DNA of 64,000 nt from Streptomyces sp. WZ-12 (GTDB taxonomy: Bacteria > Actinomycetota > Actinomycetes > Streptomycetales > Streptomycetaceae): contig NZ_CP118574.1 in the NCBI RefSeq assembly GCF_028898845.1, forward strand, positions 1,488,001-1,552,000. The letters are read 5' to 3'. Shown in pieces: positions 1 to 8,454 of the stretch. Position 1 is the stretch's first letter; each line of letters starts with the position of its first letter. Below the pieces are notes generated by a model. The model saw nothing but the letters and a program-made list of their open reading frames with translations, did no database searches and was not told the origin of the DNA. The translations under genes were made by a program, and so were the position numbers.

Positions 1-382
1 ACGAGGCCTCCCACAGGGGCCTGTTCGGGGCCCATTGCTTGGCTTGCGCCCGACGGCACAGTTCCAAGATCCCTTCCATCCCGCTGCCCGGTGCCAGCGT
101 GACCCGGTGCAGATGCTGGTCCACGGAGAAGGAACGGATGTCACACCACGTGGGGCTCGCCCAGGGATTTCTCGGAGATCTCACACTCTGCCGAGCGCGG
201 CGGACATGCTTGCTCACGTTGTGATGGGCTGCGCGAAGCATCTCCCAGTCCGGTGTGCGATCCAGCAGGTAGGTGATGACGACGTTAGACCGAGTCCGGG
301 AGTCTTGGCCAAGGCGCCACATCATCGCGTCGGCGGGGAGCATCCGGTTGGTCGGTGTGCGTCCAAGAACTGCATGATTCAT
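1..382 (-). CDS. WS/DGAT-type O-acyltransferase, N-terminal part (runs off left edge)
   Basis: An open minus-strand frame runs from an ATG at 382 to the window edge, giving about 127 residues and no stop. The protein starts MNHAVLGRTPTNRMLPADAM. It has features of the N-terminal lobe of wax-ester synthase/diacylglycerol acyltransferases: a PADAMMWRL opening (family S-P-x-D-A-M-F/W-x), a W-x-D-x-x-F-x-x-D-x-H-L region, and an N-R-P-L-W-E motif at the edge. These enzymes join an acyl-CoA to a long-chain alcohol or diacylglycerol. The catalytic HHxxxDG motif would lie beyond position 1 and cannot be checked. A ribosome-binding site (TAGGAG) sits 8 nt before the ATG. The P450 lies upstream on the same strand, 415 bp away. 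I am fairly sure of the family and cannot say whether the full gene is intact. Confidence 0.75.
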   Translation of the reverse strand, partial: MNHAVLGRTPTNRMLPADAMMWRLGQDSRTRSNVVITYLLDRTPDWEMLRAAHHNVSKHVRRARQSVRSPRNPWASPTWCDIRSFSVDQHLHRVTLAPGSGMEGILELCRRAQAKQWAPNRPLWEAS

Positions 383-797
383 GAACTGCTCCTACGGCAT
401 GTCAGTAGCAACGCGCGTGATGCCAAGGTATTCATGTCTTTCCGCGGATGTTGCGTCACCAGGAAAAATCCTGTCGACAGGCTGTGCGCGCCATCAGGAG
501 TGCGTAGCCGCACAGGCTTCCAGGACCTTGATCCGCTGCCCTCGGCGCACACGACGATTTACCGCAGGACACATGCTGGCCCAATCTGACCGGTATCTCC
601 CGCTCGCAGGAATACCTGAATGCGCACTGGGCCTCAATGTGTCTAGGAAGGGGGTGAAGCGTGGTGTGGGCCGTCCGTTACCAGCGAGGTGACGATGCCG
701 GGGAACCCTCGAAAACCCGAGTGGTGCGTAGTGCTCGCTTGGCCCCGCGCCCTGCAGAAGCTAACAGGACATACGGTTGCACCCCTAGGTATCTGCC
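383..797. other. Gene-free stretch between the P450 and the WS/DGAT start
   Basis: I found no convincing coding frame on either strand. Open frames on the plus strand lack codon bias, and one of them is the antisense shadow of the WS/DGAT start. It should hold the 5' region of the WS/DGAT gene. No clear terminator or operator was recognised. Confidence 0.5.
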
Positions 798-2102
798 TCA
801 TCTCTCCTCCGAACGGATCAACACTTCCTCCGGTGCTGTCGTTCCTGGTGTAGGTGTTGGGCCGTGCACGTGAACTGGCAGCTTGTCCAGAATCCGGAGA
901 TGGAGGATGCCGGAGCGCGTCAGTTTGTCCTGCGGTTCGGCTAGTGCCATGGCGGGGAAGCGCCTGGCGAGGGTGGTCAGCGCCACTCTGGCAACGAGCC
1001 GGGCGAGTTCGGAGCCCATGCAGCGGCGGCGCCCCCGGCCGAAGGACAGGTGTCGTGGCTCGCGCCCAGCCGGGCAGAGCCGGTCAGGGTCCTGGTAGAC
1101 GGTGTCGTCACGGTTGGCGGAGTCGATAAGAGGGAAGACGAGGTCGCCCGCGTGGATTGCGGCCCCGCCCAGTTGCGTGTCCCGCAGGGCGAGTTTGACT
1201 TGGCCGAACGGCGAGGGCGGGGTGCGGCGCAGGAGTTCGTCGATGGCCCCTCCGGCCTTGTCCGCAGCGCCCGTGAGCCGTTGCCGCAGCGCAGGGTCGG
1301 CGACCATGGCCAGGGCGCCCTCCGCAAGCAGCGCGGCGGTGGTCTCGTAGCCCGTCGCCAGCAGGATGACGATTATTGAGGCGATCTCCTGGCGGCTCAT
1401 CGTGCCGTGCTGCTTATGGGAGTCGATGAGCATTGCGATGAGATCGTCACCGCTGCCGCTCCACTTCCGCGCCATCACGCGCAGTGCCAGCCGGTGCAGT
1501 TCACGCGAGGCGTGTTGCCATTGGGGAGTGGCTGGATCGAGCCAGGCGCTGACTGTGCGAAGGTGTTCCGCGAACTGCGCGTGCAGTTCGTCCGGGATGC
1601 CGAGCAGCCGCCCGATGACTGTCAGCGGGACGGGGACCGCAAACTCCGCCACGAGCTCGGCCCTCGCCTTGGCGCCGAGCCGGTCAGCCGCACGGTTCAC
1701 CGTCTCGGTCACAAAGGGCCGCCATACGTCGATTCGCTGCTTGGTGAAGAAGGGCACGGTGAGTCCGTACAGCCTTGCGTGATCTGCTCCCTCTGTGTTG
1801 AACAAGTTTCGGGGGGTGGCTGCGAAGTAGTCCTCCGGATAGCGCTGCGTCCCGTATCCGCAATCGGGGTTCTGCGCCTGTCGCCAGTCGCGGGTCAGTT
1901 CCTCCGCGCGCCAGAAGTCCAGCACGTCGTGGTACCGCGTGACCGCCCAGATTCGTGGACCGCCCGGCAATTGCAGCCGTTGAACCCCTCCGGCCTCGCG
2001 CAGTTCTCGCCAATCGGGCAGTTCGCCCCGGGAATGAGCGCCGGCGTCCAGGTGCCATGTGCCGGAAGCGAATTGCACTACCTGAGCAGAGCCTGAACCC
2101 AC
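798..2102 (-). CDS. Cytochrome P450 (bacterial class I type)
   Basis: A 434-residue P450, normal family length, soluble with no membrane anchor, so ferredoxin-dependent by family knowledge. Visible landmarks are the I-helix oxygen-binding segment LLATGYETT (about residues 247-255), the K-helix E-L-L-R (289-292), and the haem loop FGRGRRRCMG with the iron-ligand Cys near 361. The start is a GTG at 2102 preceded by GGGGAGAG at normal spacing. The substrate cannot be inferred. It reads in the same direction as the partial WS/DGAT gene, and a lipid exporter-type MMPL gene diverges from it about 1.2 kb upstream, so a lipid-related role is possible but is inference only. No ferredoxin gene is nearby. 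Confidence 0.92.
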   Translation of the reverse strand: MGSGSAQVVQFASGTWHLDAGAHSRGELPDWRELREAGGVQRLQLPGGPRIWAVTRYHDVLDFWRAEELTRDWRQAQNPDCGYGTQRYPEDYFAATPRNLFNTEGADHARLYGLTVPFFTKQRIDVWRPFVTETVNRAADRLGAKARAELVAEFAVPVPLTVIGRLLGIPDELHAQFAEHLRTVSAWLDPATPQWQHASRELHRLALRVMARKWSGSGDDLIAMLIDSHKQHGTMSRQEIASIIVILLATGYETTAALLAEGALAMVADPALRQRLTGAADKAGGAIDELLRRTPPSPFGQVKLALRDTQLGGAAIHAGDLVFPLIDSANRDDTVYQDPDRLCPAGREPRHLSFGRGRRRCMGSELARLVARVALTTLARRFPAMALAEPQDKLTRSGILHLRILDKLPVHVHGPTPTPGTTAPEEVLIRSEER

Positions 2103-3264
2103 AGTGGTCTCTCCCCTTGTTCGGAATCACACATGAACACTCTTGGAACCGGGCCCGCGAAACCGAACTCTGCCGGCTCGGCCGTGAGGCAGAGGATCAT
2201 GCGGATGGTGGACACTCAGCGTGATGCAATCAGGGCGGTGCAGGCAGCCTCATAAGAGCCGCTGGCCAGCGGATGCGCCCGCTCAGGCCAGGCAATCGCA
2301 CTGCTTGGGGCAATAACGCGGTGACGTACCCGGAGGTCTCCAGGCTAAGGGCGGATTGGCCGTCAGGCGGCCTCTGCCTGGCCGGAGGTTATCGCTCATC
2401 GCGGCCCGTCGGCAGACGGTGATGAGACGCTTCCTGCGCACGCGACAAGACTTGGACGGGCAGGACAGCCATCCGCAGCCTCAAACTCGATGGCTGTGGT
2501 GGCCGGTGTGACCGTGACTGAAGTCCTGTCACCTCACCGGGCCTTGTCTTCATCCGTGGCGGTCTCTCATGTCCCAGCGCAGGCGACGTCATCACAAAAC
2601 GGGAGTGAAACGTAGTTGACCGCCGGAGGGTACGACCGAGGCCATCAAGGCCACCCAGTTGCCTCATACGTTCACGACCAATCGTGTACGGACACTCGCC
2701 GAATTGACTTTCGCATAGGCCGAGCCGGTGCCTACGGCCTTGTCAAGCCTCCAAGAGCGATGCTTCCAGGGGCGGCACCCACTGATCAGAAACTCAAATG
2801 GTTCCCTTCGAGGATGTAGCGGTCGTGGAGGCCGCCGAAGTAGCCGCGGAAGGTGTGGGGTTGGCGCTGGTTGCGGTGGAAGAACCTGCGGGTGTCGGCT
2901 GCGAGTTGGGCCTAGAACGTGTTGTGGAAATGATCGACCGCGCTGCCTGACAGCTCGCAGCCCACGGACGGCTTCGGCCAGATCAGGGCCGTAGGAAGCC
3001 CAGCAGATGACTGAGCCGTCGGCGTCGAGTTGTCCCACCCCGCCCTATACCCACATCAACGAACCCACCCCGAAGTAGTCACATGATCGGTCGGACAAGT
3101 CCAGTGAAAGAACCTTGGCAGACACGCAGTTGGTGGGAGGGCCGTAGGGGGCGGCTATGCCATCGTGAGCCACACGTTCCACAGACCCAGCGTGCTGGTC
3201 GTCGCGTCCGGCTCGCCGGGCACGGACCGGACCAGGAGATCGGATACATCGTGCTGAGGCCTGC
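2103..3264. other. Degraded intergenic region, 1.16 kb
   Basis: No intact gene is seen between the P450 and the MMPL gene. Base composition is less G/C-biased by codon position than in the flanking genes. It contains one fragment that reads like protein only if a frameshift and a stop are ignored (listed separately). On the plus strand at about 3150-3268, a short stretch ends E-I-G-Y-I-V-L-R-P-A with its stop overlapping the MMPL start (ATGA at 3265-3268). This suggests that a translationally coupled gene once preceded the transporter. Confidence 0.5.
2786..3038 (-). pseudogene. Broken fragment of an unrecognised gene
   Basis: Read on the minus strand, one frame gives Q-L-D-A-D-G-S-V-I-C-W-A-S-Y-G-P-D and then loses sense. 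A second frame continues with D-H-F-H-N-T-F, a TAG stop at 2914-2912, then AQLAADTRRFFHRNQRQPH, G-Y-F-G-G-L-H-D-R-Y and a stop at 2786-2788. The pattern fits one coding sequence damaged by a frameshift plus one nonsense change (a Trp TGG to TAG change is plausible at the stop). I do not recognise the family. It could be chance reading, so confidence is low. Confidence 0.3.
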
Positions 3265-5517
3265 ATGAGAAATCCGGAGTGCGATATGCCCCCTTCCCCT
3301 GCCGTGCGGACCGGCCGTGCGGCGCGGCTCGGTATGGCTGCTGCCCGTCATCCGCGCTCTGTGGTCGCAGTGTGGCTGATGCTCGTCATCATCTCGGCGG
3401 TGCTGTTGCCTCTCCGGCTGGGTGCACTGAGCGTTCCTGCCGCCGATCTGGAAGATTCGCCTGCGCTGGAAGCCGCCACGGTCATCAGCAGGGGATTCCC
3501 CCGCCTGGGCAGCGAACAGATGCTGCTCGCCTTCGATTCACCGGATATCCCCGCAACAAATCCGGCTTATCAGAAGGCGGTGTCGGCGACCGCGCGGGCG
3601 CTGACCGGCCGGGCGGGCGTGGGCGATGTTCTCCCGGTGCCGCAGGTGGCCGGCCAGCATTCCCGGCATTGCTATGTGGCCATCGGCATCCGAGGGGATG
3701 CAGCGACCCGGCAGCGGAACCTGCCCCTGTTGCAGGAGACCGCCTACCGCGCCGCACGCGAGGCCTCTGGCGGCCGTGTCTCCGTGGCCGTTGTCGGGCT
3801 GACGCCTGTCCTGGCCGAGCTGGTCCGCGCCGATCTGAGTGATCTGCAGCTTGTCGAGGCCGTCACCGTGCCCGTAGCCGGCCTGCTGCTGGTTCTGGGC
3901 CTGGGCACCGTCGGTGCCGCCTGTGTCCCGATGCTCGTCGCCATGCCCGCGATCCTGACGGGGACGGGCGTGATACTGGCTCTGGGCCTGCTGACGCCCG
4001 TCGACACCACCGTGCTCACCGTGACCACCACAGTCGGCCTCGGTCTCGGCCTGGACTACGCGTTGCTGATTCTGCTGCGCTACCGACAGGCCCGCTCGGA
4101 TGGCTGCAGCCCGATAGAGGCCGTTGGCCGGGCCACCGCGACTGCCGGCACTACCGTCTCCTGGTGCGCCCTCGTGGTCATCGCCACCAGTAGTGCGCTG
4201 CTGACGATTCCCGTCCGATCGGTACGCATGCTGGCCCTGAGCGCGATGACAGCGGCCGGCGTCACCCTGTGCGGCGCACTGACCCTGCTGCCCGCTCTGC
4301 TGCCCCGCTTGGACCGCCTGCTGGAGTTGGGCCGGGTGCGCCACCGCGCCCGGACCACGGCGGCTTCCGGAGCGGAGGGCTGGTGGGCACGCTGGGCACG
4401 ACATCTGATGCGCCGCCCCTGGCCGTACCTCCTCGCGGCACTCACCGCGCTCGTCCTGACCGCCCTCCCGGCACTGGACTTGCACCTGGGACTGCACTAC
4501 GACCGCACCGCCATCGCGCATACCGAGACCGGCCGCGGGCTCCTGCGCATGGAGCACGACCATCTCGCCAGCGTGACCGTCCTCGCACTGCCCCATCCGC
4601 CAGGGACTCCGCCGGTGGAGACCTCGCACCTGGCTGCGGCGCTGCGCGCTGATCCGCGCGTCGCCCTGACCGGGGCGCTGGACAACGGCACCGACCTGAC
4701 CATGCTCACCATCGGTGAACGCCACCCTCCCGACAGCACCGCCTCCGCCGCACTCCTCAACGACCTCCGCCAGTTGGCGCCGCGGCTGCTACCCCCCGGG
4801 CAACAAGTGCTCATCGCAGGGCCGGCGGCCGCGCTACAAGACCTCAAGCACACGGCCGTCACCGGGTTGTGGCAGGTGACGGCGATCGTACTGGCCGGAT
4901 CCTTCATCCTGCTGCTGCTGATTTTCCGCAGCGTGCTCATCCCGCTGAAGGCCATCGTGATGAACGTCCTGGCCCTCGGCGCCGCCTTCGGCGTGCTCAC
5001 CCTCGCCTCCGGGTCCACGGCGTCGGCAGGGCAGATCAACGTCCTGATCCCACCGCTGGTCCTCGCCCTGGTCTTCGGCCTGTCCATGGACTACGAGGTC
5101 TTCCTGGTCCACCGCGTTGCCGAACACTACCGGCGCTGCGGTGACAACACCGCAGCCGTCGCCCACGGCTTGCAGCACACCGCTCGCACCATCACGCTCG
5201 CGGCCGCGGTCATGGTCGTGACCTTCGCAGGGCTTCTCGCCACGCACCGCCAGGACTTCCAGCAGACAGGCCTGGCCGTCACAGCAGCCATCGCCATCGA
5301 CGTCACCCTCGTACGCGTTGTCCTCGTGCCCTCCCTCATGCGGCTGCTGGACCACCGCAACTGGTGGCTGCCGCAGCCACTGGTCCGCCTCCTACCAGGC
5401 GACGTATCCACTGTTTCTGAACGTACGGACGGTTCGGCGCCAGCCATCGCTGTCCCCGAACCGCAGACCGGATCCCCTGGGGAGAACTTCCATGACTGTG
5501 CCAAGCCGTATTCCTGA
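3265..5517 (+). CDS. MMPL-family transporter (RND superfamily)
   Basis: A 750-residue integral membrane protein with the MMPL duplication. One hydrophobic segment near residues 30-50 is followed by a large extracytoplasmic region, then a block of five or six membrane helices at about 190-370 (including the GLGLDYALLILLRYRQA segment). A second extracytoplasmic region and a second helix block follow at about 530-710 (including F-G-L-S-M-D-Y-E-V-F-L). The paired G-L-D-Y-A and S-M-D-Y-E motifs are typical of MMPL exporters, which move lipids, drugs or fatty acids using the proton gradient. Starts at 3265 (overlapping an upstream stop) or 3286 (after CGGAG) are both possible. The tail is Ser/Pro-rich. 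The substrate is unknown; co-location with P450 and WS/DGAT genes hints at lipids. Confidence 0.9.
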   Translation: MRNPECDMPPSPAVRTGRAARLGMAAARHPRSVVAVWLMLVIISAVLLPLRLGALSVPAADLEDSPALEAATVISRGFPRLGSEQMLLAFDSPDIPATNPAYQKAVSATARALTGRAGVGDVLPVPQVAGQHSRHCYVAIGIRGDAATRQRNLPLLQETAYRAAREASGGRVSVAVVGLTPVLAELVRADLSDLQLVEAVTVPVAGLLLVLGLGTVGAACVPMLVAMPAILTGTGVILALGLLTPVDTTVLTVTTTVGLGLGLDYALLILLRYRQARSDGCSPIEAVGRATATAGTTVSWCALVVIATSSALLTIPVRSVRMLALSAMTAAGVTLCGALTLLPALLPRLDRLLELGRVRHRARTTAASGAEGWWARWARHLMRRPWPYLLAALTALVLTALPALDLHLGLHYDRTAIAHTETGRGLLRMEHDHLASVTVLALPHPPGTPPVETSHLAAALRADPRVALTGALDNGTDLTMLTIGERHPPDSTASAALLNDLRQLAPRLLPPGQQVLIAGPAAALQDLKHTAVTGLWQVTAIVLAGSFILLLLIFRSVLIPLKAIVMNVLALGAAFGVLTLASGSTASAGQINVLIPPLVLALVFGLSMDYEVFLVHRVAEHYRRCGDNTAAVAHGLQHTARTITLAAAVMVVTFAGLLATHRQDFQQTGLAVTAAIAIDVTLVRVVLVPSLMRLLDHRNWWLPQPLVRLLPGDVSTVSERTDGSAPAIAVPEPQTGSPGENFHDCAKPYS

Positions 5518-6164
5518 CCGGCGGAGCAGCCTGCCAGCTGCCCAGCCGGTTCTGGCCGACGATCAGACCAGCCCGGTAGGTCTTCAACAGCCGTTCAGCC
5601 CAAAACAGCTCAGGATGGTTCAGCGGACCCCCTGATACATCCGGGCCTGATCGGCCCGGAGCGACCTCGTAATCCGCACCCCATAGGCCCAGACTCGCAA
5701 CCGACCGTGCAACCGGGAACGGACACGGCCTGCCGACCACAATCGATCGGCAGAATCCGCAGGATGGCGGCACTTGCGGACATGTCCACCGCTTACCGCG
5801 CCTCCTCGGACCGCAACAGGCGGTCCGACGATCGCGAAGACCTGCACCTCGTCGTTGCCCCCCACCGAAAAAGCCCCTTCCCCGGTGCCAACCGCTACCG
5901 CCCAGTGGTACCCCTCGCCTGGCATCGCCACCAACCCATATCCGCGCCTTCAGCACATCCCGATTACCCCAACCTGTTGCTCCGTTCCACCACCATCGGC
6001 GCCTCCACGTCCGAAGCCCCCGCCCTGCCGCCGACAAGACCCCCACTCGCAATGGCCTCGAAGCGTCGCAGAGAACCAGACGGCAATTCCCCATGAACCA
6101 TCTACAGCCACCCAGCATCGGCCACACCCGCTCCTCGGAGCGCCAGCATTCCCAGGGACCGAAC
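5518..6164. other. Intergenic stretch between the MMPL and exported-protein genes
   Basis: About 650 bp with no convincing gene. A hairpin with stem CCGGGCC/GGCCCGG and a TGATC loop lies at 5641-5659, about 120 nt after the MMPL stop, and may end that transcript. A minus-strand frame over 5520-5640 reads partly like protein but has no recognisable start, family or Shine-Dalgarno site. Confidence 0.45.
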
Positions 6165-6755
6165 ATGCCTCATGTCCACCCCGCACGCCTCCTCAGGGCC
6201 TCGGCCCTCATCCTGCTGGCCGGCTTTCCGTTGCAAGGCTCGCCCGCGAACAGCGCCGCCCTGCCCCGCCAGGTCCAACAAGTCGTCCAAAACGCCAATT
6301 TGACATGTGCGGTCAGCACGCCGCGCGGTAGGCCGCTGACCTTCGACCCACCCCTCAGCCTGATCCAGGACACGATCACCATGCACGGCCGACTGGCCCT
6401 GACCGACTGCACCACTCGCAACAAAAAGCTGAAGCAGTTGCGCTCCGGCCAGTTCGCCTTCAACGGCAGCAGCAAATCCACATGCACCAGCGCCCAGGCC
6501 ATCCACGGCCAAGGGACCATCACTTGGCACGATGCCCACGGTCACACCATCGGCACCTCGACGCTCAGACCCACGCTCCGCCACATCACCACCTACAACC
6601 CCGGGGACGTTCTCCTGGGAGGCACCGTCACCCGGGGGCTGATGTCCGGTGCCCGCGTCGCCGGCAGTGCCACACCCACCAGCAACGTCAGCGGCTGCCT
6701 CCTGGGCGGACTGCACAGCATCCAGGGAAGCGGGAAAGTGACATTCCGAGCCTGA
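6165..6755 (+). CDS. Exported hypothetical protein
   Basis: About 196 residues from the ATG at 6165, which is preceded by AGGGA at good spacing. An in-frame ATG at 6093 would add 24 non-signal residues. The N-terminus has an Arg, a hydrophobic core (ASALILLAGFPL) and a likely A-N-S-A cleavage region, i.e. a Sec signal peptide. The mature part is rich in Thr, Ser and Gly, with four or so Cys (for example N-L-T-C, L-T-D-C, K-S-T-C, S-G-C) that could form disulfides, suggesting a small beta-rich secreted domain. No enzyme motif is seen and I do not recognise a named family. It could belong with the MMPL gene but is 650 bp downstream. Confidence 0.7.
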   Translation: MPHVHPARLLRASALILLAGFPLQGSPANSAALPRQVQQVVQNANLTCAVSTPRGRPLTFDPPLSLIQDTITMHGRLALTDCTTRNKKLKQLRSGQFAFNGSSKSTCTSAQAIHGQGTITWHDAHGHTIGTSTLRPTLRHITTYNPGDVLLGGTVTRGLMSGARVAGSATPTSNVSGCLLGGLHSIQGSGKVTFRA

Positions 6756-6897
6756 GGAACCGTTGCGGTGCTGGGTACCGCCCGCCCGGCCACCTTCGCC
6801 GATATCGGAGCCACGGAACCAGCCGACTCGACGCCGGCCCGCACCTGCTCGACCAGGCGGTTCAACACCGCCTACAAACAGGCAGTTCGCTCTGCTC

Positions 6898-7752
6898 GGC
6901 GTTGTCAAGTTCGTGGCGGTGAGCGTGATGATCTTGGTGGGGATCGTCGTGGGAAGGCCTGCTCGTGGACATGCCCCCGCCGTACAAGGGGTTCCGGTTC
7001 CCGCCGGAGGTGATCGCGCACGCGGTCTGGCTGTACCACCGTTTTCCCCTGCCCTTCCGTGATGTGGAGGAGCTGCTGTTCGAGCGCGGGATCACGGTCT
7101 CCTACGAGGCCGTGCGCCTGTGGTGCGAGCGGTTCGGGCCCGAGTGCGCCGCCCGGCTGCGTCGGCGACAGCCGAGGCCGGGCGATAAATGGCATCTGGG
7201 CGCGGTGTTCCTCAAGATCAACGGGAAGATGCGCTACCTCTGGCGGGCCATCGACCAGGACGGCAACGTCCTCGACATCCTCGTCACCGGCAAGCGTGAC
7301 ACGGCCGCGGCCAGGCGGTTCTTCCGCAAGCTCCTCAAGGGCACCGGGACCGTGCCGCGGGTGATCGTGACCGACAGGCTCCGCTCCTACGGCGCCGCCC
7401 ACCACCAGGTCATGCCCTCGGTGGAACACCGCAGCTCGAAGTACTTGAACAACAGGGCCGAGAACTCACACCTGCCCACCCGGCAGCGGAAATACGCGAT
7501 GCAGGGCTTCCGCAGGGCCGGCCCGGCACAGAGGTTCCTCACCGCCTTCAGCCGGATCTCCCCGCACTTCCGCCCCCACCTGTACACCGCCCCCGACTAC
7601 CGCACCAAGATGACCAACCGCTTCACCGTCTGGCACCAGATCACCGGGGCCGCCCGCATGGCCATGACCGGCTGAACACACGGCCACCGCCCGCCCCCGA
7701 ACACCCTCAGCACGCTCCAACCCGCCTGCAACTCCAGCAACTTGACAAGCCC
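6898..7752 (+). mobile_element. IS6-family insertion sequence, probably immobile
   Basis: An element of about 855 bp, the normal size for IS6, holding a single transposase gene. The ends carry matching inverted repeats: TTGTCAAGTT at 6902-6911 and its reverse complement AACTTGACAA at 7739-7748, each next to a G-rich outer tetranucleotide. No 8-bp direct repeat was found around the ends, so the flanks have probably rearranged since insertion. The transposase appears catalytically dead (see the CDS). The outer boundaries are uncertain by a few bases. Confidence 0.8.
6965..7675 (+). CDS. IS6-family DDE transposase with missing first catalytic residue
   Basis: 236 residues: an N-terminal helix-turn-helix region (about 10-60), then an RNase H-like DDE core. 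Family landmarks include F-L-K-I-N-G, Y-L-W-R-A-I-D-Q-D-G-N-V-L-D, V-I-V-T-D (Asp137) and N-N-R-A-E-N-S-H (Glu166). IS6 transposases normally carry W-H-x-D-E before the K-I-x-G segment. Here residues 76-80 are W-H-L-G-A, so the catalytic Asp is Gly79 (codon GGC at 7199-7201) and the next Glu is Ala80 (GCG). Each change needs a single base, A to G and A to C. The frame is otherwise full length, so this looks like a recently inactivated copy that would need a transposase supplied in trans. Confidence 0.88.
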   Translation: MDMPPPYKGFRFPPEVIAHAVWLYHRFPLPFRDVEELLFERGITVSYEAVRLWCERFGPECAARLRRRQPRPGDKWHLGAVFLKINGKMRYLWRAIDQDGNVLDILVTGKRDTAAARRFFRKLLKGTGTVPRVIVTDRLRSYGAAHHQVMPSVEHRSSKYLNNRAENSHLPTRQRKYAMQGFRRAGPAQRFLTAFSRISPHFRPHLYTAPDYRTKMTNRFTVWHQITGAARMAMTG

Positions 7753-7880
7753 CTCCACCCGCCTGCCCGCACAGCTCAGGCCGTGCCTGCACATATGCCT
7801 GGCTCACGAAGAACAGGTCCACAACCCCTCCGGCTGAGAGAACTCACAACCGTCAGGGGTAACGAGAAGCTGCCTATCCA

Positions 7881-8384
7881 GTGCTGAGGGACCGGCGCCC
7901 CGATGAGAGTGTCTGCAACTGCCGCATCAACCCCGGGCTCATGACGGCGGTCACCGGGCACCATTTCGCGCGCCCGGGCAACCGCTTCTGGCCCGTGCTG
8001 CACGCCGCCGGCTTCACGCCCCGGCAGTTCCGCCCCGCCGAGCAGGGCGAACTGCTCGACCACGGGCTGGGCATCACCAACGTCGTGGCCCGGCCGACCG
8101 CCCGGGCCGACGAGTTGACGGCCGAGGAGTACCGCGAGGGCGGCCGGCTGCTGGCCGAGAAGGTGGCCCGGCTCCAGCCGCGCTGGCTCGCGGTCGCCGG
8201 GGTCACCACCTACCGCGTCGCCTTCGGCGACAAGCACGCCGCGATCGGCCCCCAGGAACGCACCCTGGGCGCCACCCGCATCTGGGCGCTGCCCAACCCC
8301 AGTGGCCTGAACGCGCATTGGACGCTGGCGACCATGGCGGAGGAGTACGGACGACTGCGCACGGCGGCGTTCGCCGAGTCCTGA
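7881..8384 (+). CDS. mug: Mug-type G:T/U mismatch-specific DNA glycosylase, N-terminally altered
   Basis: 167 residues. From residue 17 onward it matches the Mug/TDG branch of uracil-DNA glycosylases, which remove U or T opposite G: N-P-G-L, T-G-H-H-F-A-R-P-G-N-R-F-W-P, H-G-L-G-I-T-N-V-V-A-R, G-P-Q-E-R, and the DNA-wedge segment L-P-N-P-S-G-L-N. The usual N-terminus (about 20-40 residues, ending V-L-F-C-G-I-N-P-G) is missing. Here the lead-in is S-V-C-N-C-R-I-N-P-G after about ten unrelated residues, starting at a GTG. The change lies about 130 bp after the IS6 end, so the 5' part was probably removed by the rearrangement that created this junction. Activity is doubtful because the first beta strand is altered. 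Confidence 0.75.
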   Translation: MLRDRRPDESVCNCRINPGLMTAVTGHHFARPGNRFWPVLHAAGFTPRQFRPAEQGELLDHGLGITNVVARPTARADELTAEEYREGGRLLAEKVARLQPRWLAVAGVTTYRVAFGDKHAAIGPQERTLGATRIWALPNPSGLNAHWTLATMAEEYGRLRTAAFAES

Positions 8385-8415
8385 CGGGGTGGGACGACGG
8401 GCGTCGGGGCAGGTA

Positions 8416-8444
8416 CCGGGCGCCCGGACCCGGGCGCGCCCGGG
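8416..8444. terminator. Palindrome pair between convergent genes
   Basis: Two perfect palindromes sit side by side: CCGGGCGCCCGG at 8416-8427 and CCCGGGCGCGCCCGGG at 8429-8444. They lie between the stop codons of the mug-like gene (+) and the next gene (-), which fits a bidirectional transcription stop, though there is no T-tract. Confidence 0.4.
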
Positions 8445-8454
8445 CGGCTCCGGG

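Noticed and set aside
35..589. Plus-strand 184-residue open frame at the left end
   Set aside because: Its first part is the exact antisense of the WS/DGAT start, it has no ribosome-binding site, and the protein looks random.
6890..7760. 8-bp target duplication around the IS6 element
   Set aside because: The bases outside the two inverted repeats do not match, so no duplication is claimed.
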